NCBI GenBank assembly: GCA_017454015.1
Contig: JAFTDW010000051.1
Coordinates: 1-44,959, forward strand
DNA from: Bacteroidales bacterium
GTDB lineage: Bacteria > Bacteroidota > Bacteroidia > Bacteroidales > P3
DNA length: 44,959 nucleotides
Direction of reading: 5' to 3'
Of the stretch, positions 1-7,307 are shown in pieces (positions within the stretch are counted from its first letter, which is position 1; every line of letters begins with the position of its first letter). Under the pieces are notes generated by a model. It did no database searches, was not told the origin of the DNA, and saw only the letters and a list, made by a program, of their open reading frames with translations. The position numbers and the translations under genes were made by a program.

Positions 1-20
1 GGATGGACGCGCTCTCAATA
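1..20 (-). repeat. Dispersed TCC-loop hairpin repeat, partial copy at window edge
   Basis: Read on the minus strand this is TATTGAGAGC followed by GCGTCCATCC: the conserved TTGAGAG lead, the first arm of the hairpin and its TCC loop. The second arm would lie outside the window. The visible part matches the complete copy at 15530-15556. Confidence 0.6.
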
Positions 21-71
21 ATGCAGAAGTAACAAAAATAGTGCATGCCTCCAGTGTATAATAACACACGG

Positions 72-103
72 TATTCGAGAGCGCGTCTCTCCGAGACGCA
101 TTT
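72..103 (+). repeat. Dispersed TCC-loop hairpin repeat
   Basis: A TATTCGAGAGC lead is followed by a perfect 7-bp stem-loop, GCGTCTC-TCC-GAGACGC (83-99), then ATTT. Compared with the copy at 5504-5520, one stem pair has changed from C-G to T-A on both arms, so pairing is kept. This supports a selected or recently copied hairpin. Confidence 0.75.
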
Positions 104-117
104 GTCTATTGTCATGA

Positions 118-170
118 GACCCCACACTAACGTGCGGGGTTATTGAGAGTTTGCCCCTCCTGGGCAATTT
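118..170 (+). repeat. Mosaic intergenic repeat with two hairpins
   Basis: The left part is a hairpin with CCCC-A-CAC and GTG-C-GGGG arms around TAAC. Related CCCCGCAC/GTGTGGGG words occur at 15482-15510 and 19651-19660. The right part is TTATTGAGAG followed by a 6-bp stem TTGCCC/GGGCAA around a CTCCT loop, then TTT. It has the same lead and central TCC as the other copies, but a quite different stem sequence. Confidence 0.6.
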
Positions 171-208
171 CCCCAACAGCGTCTTTAGGTATAACATTTA
201 GTAATCAT

Positions 209-319
209 TTAAACAAATCTTCCGAGCGTATCCAGAACAAATACATGGTGTACACCAAAGACCTTCGCAGGGAACACGGCATGGACTACATCCCTGTCTA
301 TATGACTATGTTTCTTTGA
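209..319 (+). pseudogene. Possible 3' end of a truncated gene
   Basis: This frame reads as protein-like: it ends ...YTKDLRREHGMDYIPVYMTMFL and then TGA at 317-319, and it favours C-ending third positions like the genes around it. There is no plausible start. Further upstream the frame runs straight into the mosaic repeats, with a stop at 128-130. The simplest reading is that a gene lost its front when repeats were inserted or by deletion, leaving about 36 codons. It converges on tatD with a 30-bp gap. I do not recognise the family. Chance remains a real alternative for so short a segment. Confidence 0.35.
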
Positions 320-349
320 GACTTTTGAAGGCGTTGCCCGCCACGGTCG

Positions 350-1111
350 CTACACCCTGCAGAAAAGCGACAGGGCATTTTGCGTGGTGACCCTGTCCAC
401 GTCGGCCAGTGACAGGCCTTTTATTTCTGCCACGCGCTGCGCTATGAGTGGCAGGTAGGCGCTCTCGTTGCGCTTGCCGCGATACGGCATGGGGGCGAGG
501 TAGGGCGCATCGGTCTCAAGCACTATGCGCTCTATGGGCACCTGCTCCACTATCTGCGGCAGTGCCGACTTCTTAAAAGTCACCACACCGCCAATGCCCA
601 GGGAGAAGCCCCTCTCCAGTGCCATGGAGGCATGCCGCGGCGTGCCGCTGAAGCAGTGCAGCACCCCTCTCCACTCGTCGTAGCCCATGGTGTCAAGGAG
701 GTCGAAGAGGTCGTCGTAGGCGTCGCGCACATGCAGCGACACCGGCAGACAGCAGCGTCGCGCCATGAGCAGCTGGCAGCGCAACGCTTCGCGTTGCTGA
801 TCCTTGTAGGTGGTGTCCCAGTAGTAGTCGAGCCCTATCTCGCCAACTGCAACAAACTGCATGGTACCGCTGGCGAGCAGCCGTTCCACCTGCTGCAACT
901 CATCGCGGTAGTTGTCGCCCACCGAGGTAGGGTGCAGCCCCGCCATGTGGCGTATATGAGGCCCGCCGAGCGCATACTGGGCCTCGTTGGAGCTGCTGTC
1001 GATGGCGGGTTGCAGCATAAGCTCCACGCCTGCCGCGACAGCACGCTGCAGCACGGCCTCGCGGTCGTCGTCGAAAGCGGCATCATAGAGGTGGCAATGG
1101 GTGTCGATCAT
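350..1111 (-). CDS. tatD: TatD-family metal-dependent DNase
   Basis: A 253-residue protein with the full TatD set of metal ligands: HCH near the start (His5, His7), Glu91 in VGEIGLDYYW, His127 in SLHVRD, His152 in LHCFSG, and Asp201 in ETDAPYLAP. The family are cytosolic TIM-barrel metal-dependent hydrolases, with 3'-5' exonuclease activity shown for E. coli members. Length is normal. It is the last gene of a tight minus-strand set: its ATG overlaps the stop of the DUF2520 gene by 4 bp, which suggests translational coupling. The physiological substrate cannot be read from the sequence. Confidence 0.93.
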   Translation of the reverse strand: MIDTHCHLYDAAFDDDREAVLQRAVAAGVELMLQPAIDSSSNEAQYALGGPHIRHMAGLHPTSVGDNYRDELQQVERLLASGTMQFVAVGEIGLDYYWDTTYKDQQREALRCQLLMARRCCLPVSLHVRDAYDDLFDLLDTMGYDEWRGVLHCFSGTPRHASMALERGFSLGIGGVVTFKKSALPQIVEQVPIERIVLETDAPYLAPMPYRGKRNESAYLPLIAQRVAEIKGLSLADVDRVTTQNALSLFCRV

Positions 1112-1875
1112 GCGTCAGTATGTTGTCCTATTATGCTGCTGAACAGGGAGTAGAGTCTTTGCAGGTCGGGGTTTGAGGCGAGCAATTCAATATGTCGCTG
1201 CATTGTCGCCGCGTCGCCCCGCACGGCAGGGCCCGTCTGTCGCTGCCACAGGTTGCCGTGAAACCCCTGCGCGGTCTGGAGCGCCAGCGGCGCGAGGATA
1301 TCCATGGAGAGACCTTCGGCGGCAAGCCACTCCTGGGTGAGGGCATGCAAAGCGTTGCCGAAGTTATTGACGACAACAGCGGCGAGGTGCAGCCGCAGCC
1401 GCTGCTCCGACGTGACTTCCATCGACTTTGCTCCGAGCAACTCCGCCAGAGCGTGCAACCTCGCGAGGGTTGCGCCATCGCTTGCCTCGATGCATACGGG
1501 CACACCGGACAGCGTACAGGCCTGCCCCTTGCGCAAAGAGCAAACAGGCCACAGCACGCCATGACTGTCGGCTTTGTCTCCGAGTATGTCCATCGGCACC
1601 GAGCCAGCGGTGTGCAGCACCGTCCAGCTGTGCCGCGGCAGCTCGAGGGTTCCTATCACGTTGTCGGGCACTGCAAGCAGCACCGCATCGGCCAGTGGCC
1701 GCATTTGCGCCACATGGCGCACGGCGGCGGCCCCAACCTTTTGAGCCAAAACCGAGGCATGCTCATAGTGTGCCGAGCAGATGTCGACAATCTCACATCC
1801 CGCTTCATGTAGTGCTGTGGCCATCGCGGTAGCCATGTTGCCAGCACCTACCAGGGAGTATTTGTGAAAATACAT
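1108..1875 (-). CDS. Rossmann-like and DUF2520 domain protein
   Basis: The start is the ATG at 1873-1875, giving MYFHKYSLVGAGNMA. A longer in-frame reading up to 1974 would overlap the next gene and adds nothing family-like. The 255-residue product has an N-terminal dinucleotide-binding fold (GAGNMA at 10-15) resembling pyrroline-5-carboxylate or ketopantoate reductases. A helical C-terminal half follows, characteristic of the DUF2520 family. It is presumably a cytosolic NAD(P)-dependent oxidoreductase of unknown substrate. It lies 4 bp after the small acidic gene and overlaps tatD by 4 bp, so the three genes look co-transcribed. Confidence 0.85.
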   Translation of the reverse strand: MYFHKYSLVGAGNMATAMATALHEAGCEIVDICSAHYEHASVLAQKVGAAAVRHVAQMRPLADAVLLAVPDNVIGTLELPRHSWTVLHTAGSVPMDILGDKADSHGVLWPVCSLRKGQACTLSGVPVCIEASDGATLARLHALAELLGAKSMEVTSEQRLRLHLAAVVVNNFGNALHALTQEWLAAEGLSMDILAPLALQTAQGFHGNLWQRQTGPAVRGDAATMQRHIELLASNPDLQRLYSLFSSIIGQHTDA

Positions 1876-1879
1876 CAAA

Positions 1880-2101
1880 TTAATACTCGTCCTCTTGGAA
1901 GAAGAAGTCGTCCTTGGTGGGATAATCGGGCCAGAGGTCTTCAATGCTTTCGTAGGCATCGCCCTCGTCTTCAATCTCTCTGAGGTTCTCTATCACCTCC
2001 ATGGGGGCTCCTGTGCGCTGTGCGTAGTCGAGCAACTCTTCGCGGGTTGCGGGCCACGGTGCATCTTCGAGCTTAGAGGCTAATTCCAATGTCCAATACA
2101 T
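1880..2101 (-). CDS. Small acidic DUF2795-like protein
   Basis: A 73-residue, strongly acidic protein beginning MYWTLELASKLEDAPWPATREELLDYAQ and ending DDFFFQEDEY. The layout (an LxxLxDAPWPATREEL stretch, then an acidic tail rich in aromatic residues) is that of small Bacteroidetes proteins assigned to DUF2795. No catalytic motif is visible. It is the first gene of the DUF2795-DUF2520-tatD set. The function is unknown; a small adaptor or nucleic-acid-associated role would be a guess. Confidence 0.8.
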   Translation of the reverse strand: MYWTLELASKLEDAPWPATREELLDYAQRTGAPMEVIENLREIEDEGDAYESIEDLWPDYPTKDDFFFQEDEY

Positions 2102-2206
2102 ATATTAACTTACAGTTATGTTTTCTATGCTACAGGTCATGAGTCATTATAAACCGGCTCATGTATGATTTTAACGTTTCCTAAAAACTACAAACTACGT
2201 TTATTA

Positions 2207-2770
2207 TTATTCGGGATGCCAAAAAATTTCCTCTTTTTGTTCAACAAGCACAAGTCTCCGAGCCATAACGAACAGGAAATCAGAGAGCCTATTGATATAT
2301 TGCTGCATTGAGAAAATATCTTTTTTTTGTTCCTCGTCGCAAGAGGCGGAGAGTGCCACAATGTTGCGCTCGGCGCGGCGGCAGACGGTACGGCAGACAT
2401 GGCACTGCGCCGAGGCCACAGTGCCCCCGGGTATGACGAAAGCCTTCATTGGCGGCAGCTGCGAGGTGAGGAGATCAATCTGGTGCTCTATGTTCTCGAC
2501 GGCACCCGTGGCGAGCTGCGGCATTTGCTTCATCACTTGGAGGTCGGCGGTAGCCAAGCGGCTCTGCACCACAAATAGTTCGTTCTGAACACGCTGCAGG
2601 AACCGCACTTGCTCGGGCATGAGCGGGCGGCTCATCTCGATGAGCAGGGCTATGTGTGCGCCCAGTTCATCGACAGTGCCATAGGCTTCGACGCGTTGCG
2701 AGGCTTTGGAAACACGGGTGCCATCGGCGAGCGAGGTGGTACCGTCGTCGCCTTTCTTAGTGTATATCAT
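2207..2770 (-). CDS. PduO-type cob(I)alamin adenosyltransferase
   Basis: A 187-residue protein of the PduO/MMAB class, which transfers the adenosyl group of ATP to cob(I)alamin to make adenosylcobalamin. Visible signatures are the N-terminal YTKKGDDGTTSL ATP-binding segment, GTVDEL at 31-36, RRAER at 131-135 and NRLSDFLFVMAR at 160-171. These match the family's GT-DEL and NRLSD-LF--AR motifs. Its ATG overlaps the stop of the NifU-like gene by 4 bp. Its product is the cofactor needed by the class II ribonucleotide reductase at 16486-19296. The family assignment is secure; the link to NrdJ is inference. Confidence 0.93.
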   Translation of the reverse strand: MIYTKKGDDGTTSLADGTRVSKASQRVEAYGTVDELGAHIALLIEMSRPLMPEQVRFLQRVQNELFVVQSRLATADLQVMKQMPQLATGAVENIEHQIDLLTSQLPPMKAFVIPGGTVASAQCHVCRTVCRRAERNIVALSASCDEEQKKDIFSMQQYINRLSDFLFVMARRLVLVEQKEEIFWHPE

Positions 2771-3012
2771 ACTCTCTCGACAAATTTCACTTCGGGGATG
2801 GCGTTTTTCAGGGCGCGCTCAATACCTTCTTTGAGTGTCATCATTGCATGTGGACACGAGCCGCAATGACCTTTGAGGCGCACCATGACAACGCCTTCGT
2901 TGGTCATGTCGACATACTCCACATCGCCGCCGTCCTGCTGCAGGTAAGGGCGTATCTGACCAAGGGCGTTCTTGACTTTTTCGACAACAGTGTCGTAGGT
3001 TTCAGGTGTCAT
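2767..3012 (-). CDS. NifU C-terminal domain Fe-S scaffold protein
   Basis: An 81-residue stand-alone NifU C-terminal (NFU) domain: IRPYLQQDGGDVEYVD, then VRLKGHCGSCPHAMMTLKEGIE, with the cluster-binding CxxC at Cys50 and Cys53. Such proteins carry or deliver iron-sulfur clusters in the cytosol. It lies just downstream of the Mrp gene on the same strand, with 102 bp between. Mrp is another Fe-S carrier, so the neighbourhood fits cluster assembly or transfer. It is translationally coupled to the adenosyltransferase gene. Confidence 0.92.
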   Translation of the reverse strand: MTPETYDTVVEKVKNALGQIRPYLQQDGGDVEYVDMTNEGVVMVRLKGHCGSCPHAMMTLKEGIERALKNAIPEVKFVERV

Positions 3013-3114
3013 GACTTGTATTATTTTGGGTGACTTCTAAAATTTATTTTGAATACTAATATCACAAATTGATTTCGCGCATTGTACAGTTATGGGTACC
3101 CTTTATGGCTCCCA

Positions 3115-4194
3115 CTACTCTTGCCGGGCGGAAGCTCTGAGTTTGCATATCTCTTTTATGGTGTTCTCGGCCAGTTGCATGAAGGCCTCGCTCTCGGGTG
3201 TCGGGGTGTCGCTCCAGAGTGCCACGGGCTTGCCGCTGTCACCACTCTCGGCGATGCTCTGCACCAACGGTATCTCGCCGAGCAGGGGTATGTTCATCTC
3301 CTGTGCCAGCTGTGAACAGCCGCTTTTGCCAAATATGTAGTAGCGGTTGCCTGGCAGCTCGGCCGGGGTGAAGTAAGCCATGTTCTCGACAAAGCCCAGC
3401 ACCGGAATGTTGATGTTGGGGTTTTGGAACATTTCCACGCCGCGCACCACATCGGCCAAAGCCACTTTCTGAGGGGTGCTGACTATTATGGCACCGCTCA
3501 CCGGCAGGGTCTGGGCTATGGTGAGCTGTATATCGCCCGTTCCGGGGGGCATGTCGACCACCAGATAGTCTATCTCGCCCCACCATGTCTCAGTGAGCAT
3601 CTGCTTGAGGGCGCCGCTTGCCATGGGGCCGCGCCACACTATGGCTTTCTCCGGGTCGACAAGAAAACCTACGGACATGAGTTTGATGTTGTACTTGAGC
3701 ACTGGCAGCATATAGGTCTTGCCGTCGTGCTGCTCACCCATGATGTCCTGGTCGCCGATGTTGAACATGATAGGTATTGACGGGCCGTATATGTCGGCGT
3801 CGATGAGGCCCACCTTGGCACCTGTCTTGGCAAGCGATATGGCGAGGTTGACGGCCACGGTGCTCTTGCCCACGCCGCCTTTGCCACTGGCCACGAGGAT
3901 GGTGTGCTTGATGGTTGGGAAGAGCTCGCCGGGGCTGGGTTGCTCCACCTTCCGCGAGGTGAGGTTGACAGTCACCTCTGCGTTGCGGTCGACGTACTCA
4001 TGGATGGCGTCGACACAGTCTTGGCTCATGCGGTTTTTCATGGGGCAGGCCGGGGTGGTGAGCACCAGGTCGAACGACACTTTGAGGCCATCGACGGCAA
4101 TGTTCTCTATCATGCCCAGCTGGGTAAGGCTCTGTCCGAGGTCGGGGTCGTCTACATGGGACAATGCCATTTCAATCTGTGTTGTTGTTATCAT
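3115..4194 (-). CDS. mrp: Mrp/ApbC-type Fe-S cluster carrier ATPase
   Basis: A 359-residue P-loop ATPase. An N-terminal MIP18/DUF59 domain (about 1-90, with TTPACPMKN) is followed by the Mrp ATPase, with the deviant Walker A GKGGVGKS at 104-111 and IDADIYGPSIP. The segment that in E. coli ApbC carries CxxC reads ENMAYFTPAELPGNRYYIFGKSGC here, so the canonical CxxC is missing. As far as I recall, related Bacteroidetes proteins look similar. The role is transfer of Fe-S clusters to apoproteins. The start at 4194 gives a full DUF59 domain. Confidence 0.9.
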   Translation of the reverse strand: MITTTQIEMALSHVDDPDLGQSLTQLGMIENIAVDGLKVSFDLVLTTPACPMKNRMSQDCVDAIHEYVDRNAEVTVNLTSRKVEQPSPGELFPTIKHTILVASGKGGVGKSTVAVNLAISLAKTGAKVGLIDADIYGPSIPIMFNIGDQDIMGEQHDGKTYMLPVLKYNIKLMSVGFLVDPEKAIVWRGPMASGALKQMLTETWWGEIDYLVVDMPPGTGDIQLTIAQTLPVSGAIIVSTPQKVALADVVRGVEMFQNPNINIPVLGFVENMAYFTPAELPGNRYYIFGKSGCSQLAQEMNIPLLGEIPLVQSIAESGDSGKPVALWSDTPTPESEAFMQLAENTIKEICKLRASARQE

Positions 4195-4195
4195 T

Positions 4196-4312
4196 AGGTG
4201 TAAGGGAGGGTTTTATGGGTGGAAGGTTAAAAGGGGGTAAAGGGTTTTAAGGTTATAGGGTTATAAGGTTTTAAGGTTTAAGGGGGTAAGGGTGAAAGAC
4301 ATGGGGCTGCGG
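4196..4312 (+). repeat. G/T-rich degenerate tract of GGTTTTAAGGG type
   Basis: The gap between mrp and the thioredoxin gene consists almost entirely of imperfect GGTTTTAAGG, GGTTATAGGG and GGGGGTAA words on the plus strand. No gene or promoter is visible inside. Several GGG runs in the first 50 bases could in principle form a G-quadruplex with long loops. Similar tracts lie at 5435-5462, 7204-7262, 15288-15335, 19430-19535, 26970-27032, 28155-28305, 29630-29700 and 36645-36715. Confidence 0.7.
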
Positions 4313-4315
4313 GGG

Positions 4316-5434
4316 TTAGAATCCGAATAGTTCTTTCAGTTTGTCGGCGAGTTCCTCACCGCGGAGGTTTTTGGCTATTATGCGGCCTTTACGGTCGACG
4401 AGCACGGTGCTTGGCACAGACATGATGCCGTAGGTGGCGCCTCCCGAGGAGGTCCAGCCGCGCAGGTCGCTGACATGGTTGGGCCACACAAGGCCGTCGT
4501 CCTGAATGGCTTTGAGCCATGCGTTGCGGTCTTTGTCGAGCGACACGCTGTATATCTCGAAGCCTTTGTCGTGGTAGCGGTGGTAGAGTTTCACCACATT
4601 GGGGTTTTCCCTGCGACAGGGGCCGCACCACGAAGCCCAGAAGTCGATCATCACCACTTTTCCGCGCAGGTCGCTGAGTTTGCGTTGCTTGCCGTCGGGG
4701 TCTTTCATGTCTATCTCGGGTGCCAGAGTGCCGGGTTCGAGGCTTGTGCGCACCTTGTTGTCTATATATTTCACGAAGGGGCTGCCGGCGTAGTTTTTAA
4801 TGAGGGCGTCGCGCACCTCTTCGTAGAGGCTCACATAGGTGGCAAACTCCTGCTCGAAATAGGTTACCAAAAAGGCGCTCATCAGGCAGTCTTTGTTGGC
4901 AACGATGAGTTTCTGCACATCCTGTCGCTGCTTGAGTTGCAGAGCGTGCATCTCGCCGGCCAACTGGCGTTTGCGCTCATCGGAGGTGCCGGGCTGCGAG
5001 TATTCAGCGTCGATACGCTGCATGGCTTCGTAGGGTGCTGCTATGACCTCGTTGAACTGTTTGTAGAGCTCGGCGTTTTTCGAGCCTTTGGTGTTTTTGA
5101 TGTTCACAACATTGAGGCCGCTCTTGTATTCGAGGTCGAGTGTGATGTCTTTCTCCTTGGGCAGCACTATGAGGTGGACCACCGGACTCTGCTCAACGGT
5201 GAAGCTCAAGACATACATGGTGGGTTCGGCGGGCTGTACGCTGAAGGAGTAGCTGCCTTTGGTGTCGATGCGCACAGTGTCGCGAGGCTGGAGTTTGTTG
5301 CCGCTCACAACTTCGTTGACGCACAATGCCGCGGAAGGTTCGAAGCCTATTAGATGACCATGGACAACGGTCTGAGCTGCGGCGGTGGAGAGAGACGCGG
5401 CAGCGATAAGCAGTGCAAAAAATAATGTTCTCAA
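4316..5434 (-). CDS. TlpA/ResA-like periplasmic thioredoxin with N-terminal DUF4369-like domain
   Basis: A 372-residue exported protein. A signal peptide (MRTLFFALLIAAASLSTAAAQ) precedes a beta-rich DUF4369-like region (about 25-110) and a helical linker. The C-terminal thioredoxin fold (about 235-372) has the catalytic WCGPC at Cys270 and Cys273, and VPSTVLVDRKGRI supplies the cis-Pro loop. This layout is very common in Bacteroidetes and typically acts as a thiol-disulfide reductant in the cell envelope. The substrate is unknown. It is flanked by G/T tracts and a hairpin repeat, so it is probably transcribed alone. Confidence 0.9.
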   Translation of the reverse strand: MRTLFFALLIAAASLSTAAAQTVVHGHLIGFEPSAALCVNEVVSGNKLQPRDTVRIDTKGSYSFSVQPAEPTMYVLSFTVEQSPVVHLIVLPKEKDITLDLEYKSGLNVVNIKNTKGSKNAELYKQFNEVIAAPYEAMQRIDAEYSQPGTSDERKRQLAGEMHALQLKQRQDVQKLIVANKDCLMSAFLVTYFEQEFATYVSLYEEVRDALIKNYAGSPFVKYIDNKVRTSLEPGTLAPEIDMKDPDGKQRKLSDLRGKVVMIDFWASWCGPCRRENPNVVKLYHRYHDKGFEIYSVSLDKDRNAWLKAIQDDGLVWPNHVSDLRGWTSSGGATYGIMSVPSTVLVDRKGRIIAKNLRGEELADKLKELFGF

Positions 5435-5461
5435 GGGTATAAGGGGTTTTAGGGTTGAAAG

Positions 5462-5530
5462 GTTTGATTTATGACAGGTGGGGCCTATTTTTTCATTGAG
5501 AGCGCGTCCCTCCGGGACGCATTTTAGAGG
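5462..5530 (+). repeat. 44-bp repeat fused to a TCC-loop hairpin
   Basis: Positions 5462-5505 are identical to 19536-19579. They end in CATTGAGAGCGC, which leads into the perfect stem-loop GCGTCCC-TCC-GGGACGC (5504-5520) and ATTTTAGAGG. The TTTTAGAGGT tail is shared with the copy near 15340. Hairpin plus ATTTT looks like a weak intrinsic terminator on the plus strand, but both neighbouring genes run on the minus strand. Confidence 0.8.
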
Positions 5531-5570
5531 TCACTGACAGTTACTTTTTTTCGGATTGGTATGATTATTC

Positions 5571-7199
5571 TTACTGCGACAATTGGTTGTAGGACTTTGC
5601 ACCAGACAGGACTTGCTGCATGTCGTGGTCGTAGGGTAGTGTTATGCGGTAAAAGGTGTAGTTGTCGTATAGCGACTCGGCGATATAGGCTTTGATGTAT
5701 GCACGCATCTCATTGCCATAGGCAGCGATGCATTGCCGGTTGCGTGCGATGCCTTCGCTGTCGGCCATGCGCAACATGGCCTCGAAGAGTTTGTCGTCGA
5801 CGACAAATCCGCTGCAGAAGTCGCTGCCCGTAGGGTACTGCGTCAGGAGTTCCTTGGCATGGCGGCTCACGTAATCGAGGCTGAAGAGCGAAATCACCTG
5901 CTTGTTTATCAAACTGTTGTAATACGTTAGCAGGGAATCTTTTTGGTAGGCTATGTTGCGGTCTGGATATATGCCACCGCCGCCATATACTGTGCGGTGC
6001 TGTCGCAGGGTGTAGTAAGGGGTGCTGTCGGCAATATCAAGGCTGGGGCTGTTGCTCAGCACCTCGTCGGTCACACGGTCTATGAAGTCGCTGTAGTAGC
6101 TCTTGGTGCCGTTGGCATAGGGACGTTGTATGCAGCGACCCGAGGGTGTATAGTAGCGTGCTATGGTGAGGAACATGGCGGAGCCGTCCTTGAAGTAGCA
6201 CTGGCGCTGCACCAGTCCTTTGCCAAAGGAGCGGCGGCCCACTATCTCGCCACGGTCGTTGTCCTGTATGGCGCCTGCCACTATCTCACTGGCCGAGGCG
6301 GACCACTCGTCGATGACCACGGTGAGTGGGCCCTGGGTGAAGCGGCCGCCGCGTGTGGAGTGGACAGTCTGGCGACGCTGGTGCGCCCCTTGGGTATAGA
6401 CTATAGGCTCGCGCGAGTTGAGGAACTCGTCGACTATTGATGTGGCAGTTTCCAGGAGTCCACCGCTGTTGCTGCGGAGGTCGAATATCAGATGCTTCAT
6501 GCCCTGCTTGTTGAGGCTGTCGAGTGCCTGACACACCTCGTCGTAGGAGGTCTCGGTGAAACGTGCAAGCCTCATATAGCCTATGCCAGGCTTAAGGATG
6601 CCATAGTAAGAAAGGCTGGGAGTGGGTATCACGCCGCGCCGAATGGTCACGGTATGTGTAGAGGCGTCGGCAAGGCGGTACAGCGTCACGTCTACGCTTG
6701 AGCGTCGCGGGCCGCGCAGCATGGAGACGACATCCTCTATCTTGATTTTTGCGCCGGAGACAACGGCGGTGTCCACTTTGAGTATACGGTCGCCGGGCAG
6801 TATGTCGAGACTCGACGAGGGGCCTCCTTTTATCACCTGTCCCACGCAGACGGTGTCACCAAACTGGCGTAGCACCATACCCACCCCGTCGAAATTGCCG
6901 CGCATGTCCGACTCTTCGCGTTCGAAGTCGGCGACCGAGAGGTAGCTGCTGTGGGGGTCGAGGGTGCCGAGAATGGCACGCACAGCCTCTTCTTCGAGGC
7001 TGTCGCGCGGAATGTCGTCGACATATTCGCTCTCTATGAGTTCCAGAGCCTCGCGCACCTTGTCGGGCGCACGGCGCCCGCTGCGTGTGTTGGGGGCGAA
7101 GAGGATGCCTAAGAGAATGCCAAACACTATGAGCAACAGGGGTGGGATGCCGCGACCTCTGGCGTTTGTTTCAATATTGTCTTGGGTGAAGTCTGCCAA
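5571..7199 (-). CDS. S41 family C-terminal processing protease
   Basis: A 542-residue protein with one N-terminal membrane anchor (PPLLLIVFGILLGILFAP, about 19-36). A PDZ domain follows (about 95-185; GVGMVLRQFGDTV...GGPSSSLDILPGDRIL), then the S41 protease domain. By alignment with the E. coli Prc dyad, the catalytic serine is the middle one of SASASE (Ser302) and the general base is Lys327 in FGKGLVQ. The C-terminal 150 residues are a helical extension often seen in Bacteroidetes members. It acts in the periplasm on C-termini of envelope proteins. The substrate is not deducible. Transcribed alone or after the nadB region. Confidence 0.92.
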   Translation of the reverse strand: MADFTQDNIETNARGRGIPPLLLIVFGILLGILFAPNTRSGRRAPDKVREALELIESEYVDDIPRDSLEEEAVRAILGTLDPHSSYLSVADFEREESDMRGNFDGVGMVLRQFGDTVCVGQVIKGGPSSSLDILPGDRILKVDTAVVSGAKIKIEDVVSMLRGPRRSSVDVTLYRLADASTHTVTIRRGVIPTPSLSYYGILKPGIGYMRLARFTETSYDEVCQALDSLNKQGMKHLIFDLRSNSGGLLETATSIVDEFLNSREPIVYTQGAHQRRQTVHSTRGGRFTQGPLTVVIDEWSASASEIVAGAIQDNDRGEIVGRRSFGKGLVQRQCYFKDGSAMFLTIARYYTPSGRCIQRPYANGTKSYYSDFIDRVTDEVLSNSPSLDIADSTPYYTLRQHRTVYGGGGIYPDRNIAYQKDSLLTYYNSLINKQVISLFSLDYVSRHAKELLTQYPTGSDFCSGFVVDDKLFEAMLRMADSEGIARNRQCIAAYGNEMRAYIKAYIAESLYDNYTFYRITLPYDHDMQQVLSGAKSYNQLSQ

Positions 7200-7203
7200 T
7201 GTG

Positions 7204-7262
7204 GGGGGGAGGGGTTAAAGGTTATAGAGTTGAATGGTTTGGAGGTTTTAGTGGTAAGGGGG
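7204..7262 (+). repeat. G/T-rich degenerate tract
   Basis: A short copy of the GGTTTTAAGGG-like low-complexity family, between the S41 gene start and the nadB stop. Nothing else is visible in this gap. Confidence 0.5.
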
Positions 7263-7307
7263 GATGGATTTTAAGCCTTGAGTACCGGTGGAAGTCACTG
7301 AGTTCGA

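Noticed and set aside
15-197. 60-codon minus-strand frame at the left edge
   Set aside because: It runs through hairpin repeats and has no protein character.
4196-4312. Telomere-like TTAGGG repeat
   Set aside because: Words are degenerate, lack a fixed period, and recur in many internal gaps of what is evidently a bacterial chromosome.
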